This document shows, piece by piece, positions 57,015-60,000 of a stretch of DNA of 60,000 nucleotides. Made by a program: the position numbers and the translations under genes. The notes below the pieces were generated by a model. It was not told the origin of the DNA. It was given only the letters and a program-made list of their open reading frames with translations, and did not search any database. Position 1 is the stretch's first letter, and every line of letters starts with the position of its first letter. Source of the DNA: Lineus longissimus (lineage: Eukaryota; Nemertea; Pilidiophora; Heteronemertea; Lineidae); the NCBI RefSeq assembly GCF_910592395.1, contig NC_088321.1, forward strand, positions 870,001 to 930,000, written 5' to 3'.

Positions 57015-57435
57015 TTTGGCATAGTTCTCGAGAACACTGCAACAGCAATTGAGTAATGTTTGTTTTTCGCAGTGTTTTATTTTCGCAGATTTTGCTGTTG
57101 GTGAAATAAAACGCACGTGAAAATTTCCTGGTTTAGAGTACGTCATGAACACAACTATATCAACAACAATGACAACAACAATATCGTGAAACACATACTT
57201 ATGAACGAAAGACAATACCTCATCGAGATGACTACATCAACAGATGCACGGTTGGCTCAGCATAGCTCGGGAGCAGTTTGCGCCCTGATTGACTTGGCAG
57301 GGGTCCAACATTTCATAAAATACAATATCAACAACGACGATATTTTGAAATCTCAAGAACAAAATACTGTGTCAATGTATTTAAGCCAACTGAGACGTGT
57401 CTATGTTACAGAAACGCTGATTATCGATAAAAAAC

Positions 57436-57617
57436 TACAGTAGAACCTCTCTATTAAGGACACCCTTGGGACTGACATATGCTGTTCTTATTACGGAGGT
57501 GTCCTGATTACAGATGTCAATTTGAATGAAAATGCCAAGTTTGGGACCAAAACTAGTGTCCTTATTAGAGAGGGTGTCCTTAGTAGAGAGGTGTCCGCTA
57601 AGAGAGGTTCCACTGTA
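57436..57617 (+). mobile_element. CTCTCTATTAAGGACA family, complete forward copy
   Basis: TACAGTAGAACCTCTCTATT to AGAGAGGTTCCACTGTA: best inverted ends of the family with TA at both limits, 182 bp. Useful as reference copy. Confidence 0.9.
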
Positions 57618-57933
57618 TTAAAGATTGATACTCTGCTTTCTCTGATCTAAGACCGATTCATTCATTACGAGAAACTGACACTAAGGCTATGCTATGACCA
57701 TGTGACAACTCGACGTCGCTAACCCATTGAACATTCTAAACGGGATAGACGAACCACGTGCTCATATCATTCTCTTCTTGAAAAGTCGGAAATGATCTTA
57801 TATCGATGTAACAGGAGTAACAACACTTAAAGGAGCTGTACGCAGTGTCCCTCGCTCCCTTTTCTTCATGTCATCGATAAAACCGGCCTATTGTACAGAC
57901 AAACTGAGCCAGCTTAAACACGTTGACACAGTA

Positions 57934-58167
57934 TTAACCCTCCACCTGCCACCGTCGCCAAATTGTGACGAGCGCCATGCATTTTTCACCAATGAGTTCC
58001 ATTGAAAACATCGTCTGCTACGCAGTTTCCCCGCCCACTGATAGATGGTGTGCAGGGGAGCGTGTCTAAGGCGGCTTTGAGGAATCAAACTCTTCTCAGT
58101 TTCAAGGTACATCGTTTTAATCGAAAAAATTTAAATTGAAAAAAATGTTCGGCAGTAAAAGGGTTAA
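57934..58167. mobile_element. TTAA-flanked MITE, 234 bp
   Basis: TTAACCCTCCACCTGCC and GGCAGTAAAAGGGTTAA are imperfect inverted ends. Related in its ends to 38331-38625 but with a different interior. Confidence 0.7.
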
Positions 58168-58301
58168 CAATATATTCGCCTACTTCTCAGTTCCTTCAGA
58201 ACTCGGCCTGAAATGTACAAAAGATTAAAATCAATAGCGACGTCTTGTGTTCATTGATAACGAACTGATTCATCACTTAGAACGGGGCATAATTAGATTA
58301 C

Positions 58302-58608
58302 TACAGAGTGGCTCAATAAAAATGTTACACTAAAAAAATGGTGAAGATCTTTTATCATTTTGGCATTTGCCCTCAAACATATATATCAACCGCTGAAAGG
58401 TTGGTGCAAGTCAGATTTCATATGAGTCAATAAAATATCTCCAGCACAGTCAACCATTGAAGGATTTTGAATCTGCTGGTGTCAAATTAACCGAGAGAGC
58501 TTGCTCTCAAGTACATATGTATGTTTGAAGGTATGTTTGAGGACCTCCTAATAAGGAGCAGACAACACAAATATGCAATAAAAATCATACACAGAGAAAG
58601 AATAAAAA

Positions 58609-58645
<37 letters not shown>

Positions 58646-58758
58646 TGAAAGTATGAAAGTAAAAGCTTCAATAGTTTATGGTTTTTCCGGTTTAGGATAT
58701 ATAATAGATATTAACCATTTTGTAAGTGTAAAAATTTTTTTGAGCCACTCTGTATAAC
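58302..58758. mobile_element. Mariner-type MITE with TACAGAGTGGCTCAATAAAA ends
   Basis: ACAGAGTGGCTCAATAAAAA and TTTTTTTGAGCCACTCTGTA are inverted ends, TA-flanked, 457 bp. An A-run of about 29 bases lies at 58614-58642. Confidence 0.8.
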
Positions 58759-58759
58759 A

Positions 58760-59540
58760 CGCAACAACACAAATTAGACATTGAAGCATGAACGGTTTTG
58801 AGAAGAGCATTATTACGAGTGTTTGAGTTCATGGTCATACCAAGGTCGAGATAACAAGCGCAGAGTTCAAATGGAAGAGCGTTACAATCCACTGCAAACC
58901 TTTTTCAGTACAAACAACTTTTCTGTCATGACCACGAAAAGTCATCGAGAAACAATACGGAACGAGTTTACAATCCCCGATCACACCCCAAAAAAAGGTC
59001 ATCGGTTGACTAACCAAGCACCACTGTTCAATCGATTTATTGTTGAATGCGATCAAACTACGTCATTTCCGATCGGGGATTCTAAAGTTTAGCCAACAAT
59101 ACTTCTTCACAACTCTGACCAGGAATCGTCTTTAATACTGGGTGGCCTACTGATAAACTCGGAGGTCTAACTCTTCGATAAGCTATGACAACATTGTACT
59201 GGACGATAGCGCCAGGGTTGAGGAGGGGGGGGGGCCTACTACAAAATCTATGCATTCTGAAAAACAAATTAAATCGAACGAATTGAATCTATTTTTAACT
59301 TTTCATATGAATTAGGATCTAAGGCCTATACACTTGTTAAGGACGAACTGAATATATTGGAGCGTGTTGCCCTACTTTGGCGGAGGGGGGGGTCTGCAAA
59401 TATTCTCAGCTATCTTATTCTATTTTCAACGCATCGAACTAGTGAACATCTAACATGAAATAAGTTTAAAAGGCCCGTCAGGCTGTGGAGCCAACTGGTG
59501 AAGGCTTGTTGAACTATAGCAATCAAACTCGTAGAAATGT
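58760..59540. other. No supported gene
   Basis: G-runs at 59222-59232 and 59381-59390. The frames at 58823-59092 lack domain or splice support. Confidence 0.45.
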
Positions 59541-59544
59541 CTAG

Positions 59545-59857
59545 TTAAAGTGATACTATGATGTGATTTACAACTTTGCGGAAATACGTCCGTTTTTAAT
59601 TGTTGATCACAAATGTAAAGTTCAAATTTTCCATTTTTGATTAGATTTATTATAAAATCGCTGAATGTAAACCACCACGACAGCGAAAATGTTCATGTTG
59701 TGACGTCATCAACGAAAACGGCTTCGAAGCCATCAATTTCTAGAAAATGTGCATTTCGATTCGAAAACCTTACCGATTTATGAGAAAGTGACGTAGTCAT
59801 TTGTCAAAAACAGCTAAAACATTTATATGGTGAAATTTGACACGAGTTACCCTTTAA
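59545..59857 (+). mobile_element. TTAA-flanked MITE, copy 3 with a deletion of about 25 bp
   Basis: Same ends as copy 1. The segment GAGCCGTCCGGGCGGGATTG is missing (GGCTTCGAAGCCATCAATTT joins across it), so the copy is 313 bp. Confidence 0.85.
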
Positions 59858-60000
59858 TCTAAATTACAGTAGTGTATTTATAACGCACACCAATTTGCTA
59901 AATTTGGTGTCTATAGTATTTTCATATCTTTCCACACAAAAGCAATGCTAAAATTTATATTCAGTACGAATTCACGCACTTCGTTAATTTCAAACTCGAT

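Noticed and set aside
54558-54881. Poly-arginine frames on both strands
   Set aside because: (ACG)n tract within a mobile element end.
57117-57443. 108-codon plus-strand ORF
   Set aside because: Asn-rich low complexity that runs into a MITE at its end; no exon-like flanks.

Overview
This is a eukaryotic genomic window: spliced genes with GT-AG introns, about 6-7 kb of coding sequence in 60 kb, and dense short transposable elements. Element types seen are TTAA- and TA-flanked foldback MITEs, tRNA-derived SINEs, a LINE 3' end, and elements ending in (GAC GGA CGA) tracts followed by 'GATAAGCTCACC'. The mixture of TRIM-type RING/B-box genes and this repeat style suggests a marine invertebrate (amphioxus-, mollusc- or brachiopod-like). 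The phylum cannot be fixed from the sequence alone.

Layout. (1) 1-12 kb: foldback elements and tandem arrays. One terminal-looking plus-strand coding exon ends at 3990, and a weaker plus-strand ORF ends at 2813. (2) 12.76-57.0 kb, minus strand: one very long gene. I reconstructed it by hand as 29 coding exons with intact GT-AG sites. Phases agree from exon to exon and the CDS is 5,265 nt (1,754 residues). It encodes an acidic, coiled-coil-rich protein with Ser/Thr/Pro-rich linkers; I do not recognise the family. (3) 48.8-52.3 kb, plus strand: a TRIM-like gene nested inside the roughly 13.9 kb intron 2 of the long gene. It has RING, B-box 1, B-box 2 and a coiled coil, then an unusual C-terminal array of 26-residue Cys-rich repeats (C-x5-C-x-C-x2-C). 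The array stops at 51141 and resumes 0.6 kb downstream, past a long perfect hairpin, ending in a different Cys-rich tail. The poly(A) signal lies after the second block.

The rest is mostly intronic or intergenic repeat. It includes a recurring element with ends like CAGTAGAACCTCTCTATTA (about 12 copies), several TTAA MITEs, a 2.6 kb element with subrepeat-filled inverted ends (45757-48368), and minisatellites of 15, 18, 22, 28, 53 and 61 bp. A six-copy 181 bp array is followed by an inverted copy. The 61 bp array is a tandem duplication of an exon-intron boundary of the long gene.

Most novel candidates: the TRIM protein with its split Cys-repeat array, the duplicated splice-donor array, and the 2.6 kb inverted-repeat element. 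All exon calls are manual and have no transcript or homology support.
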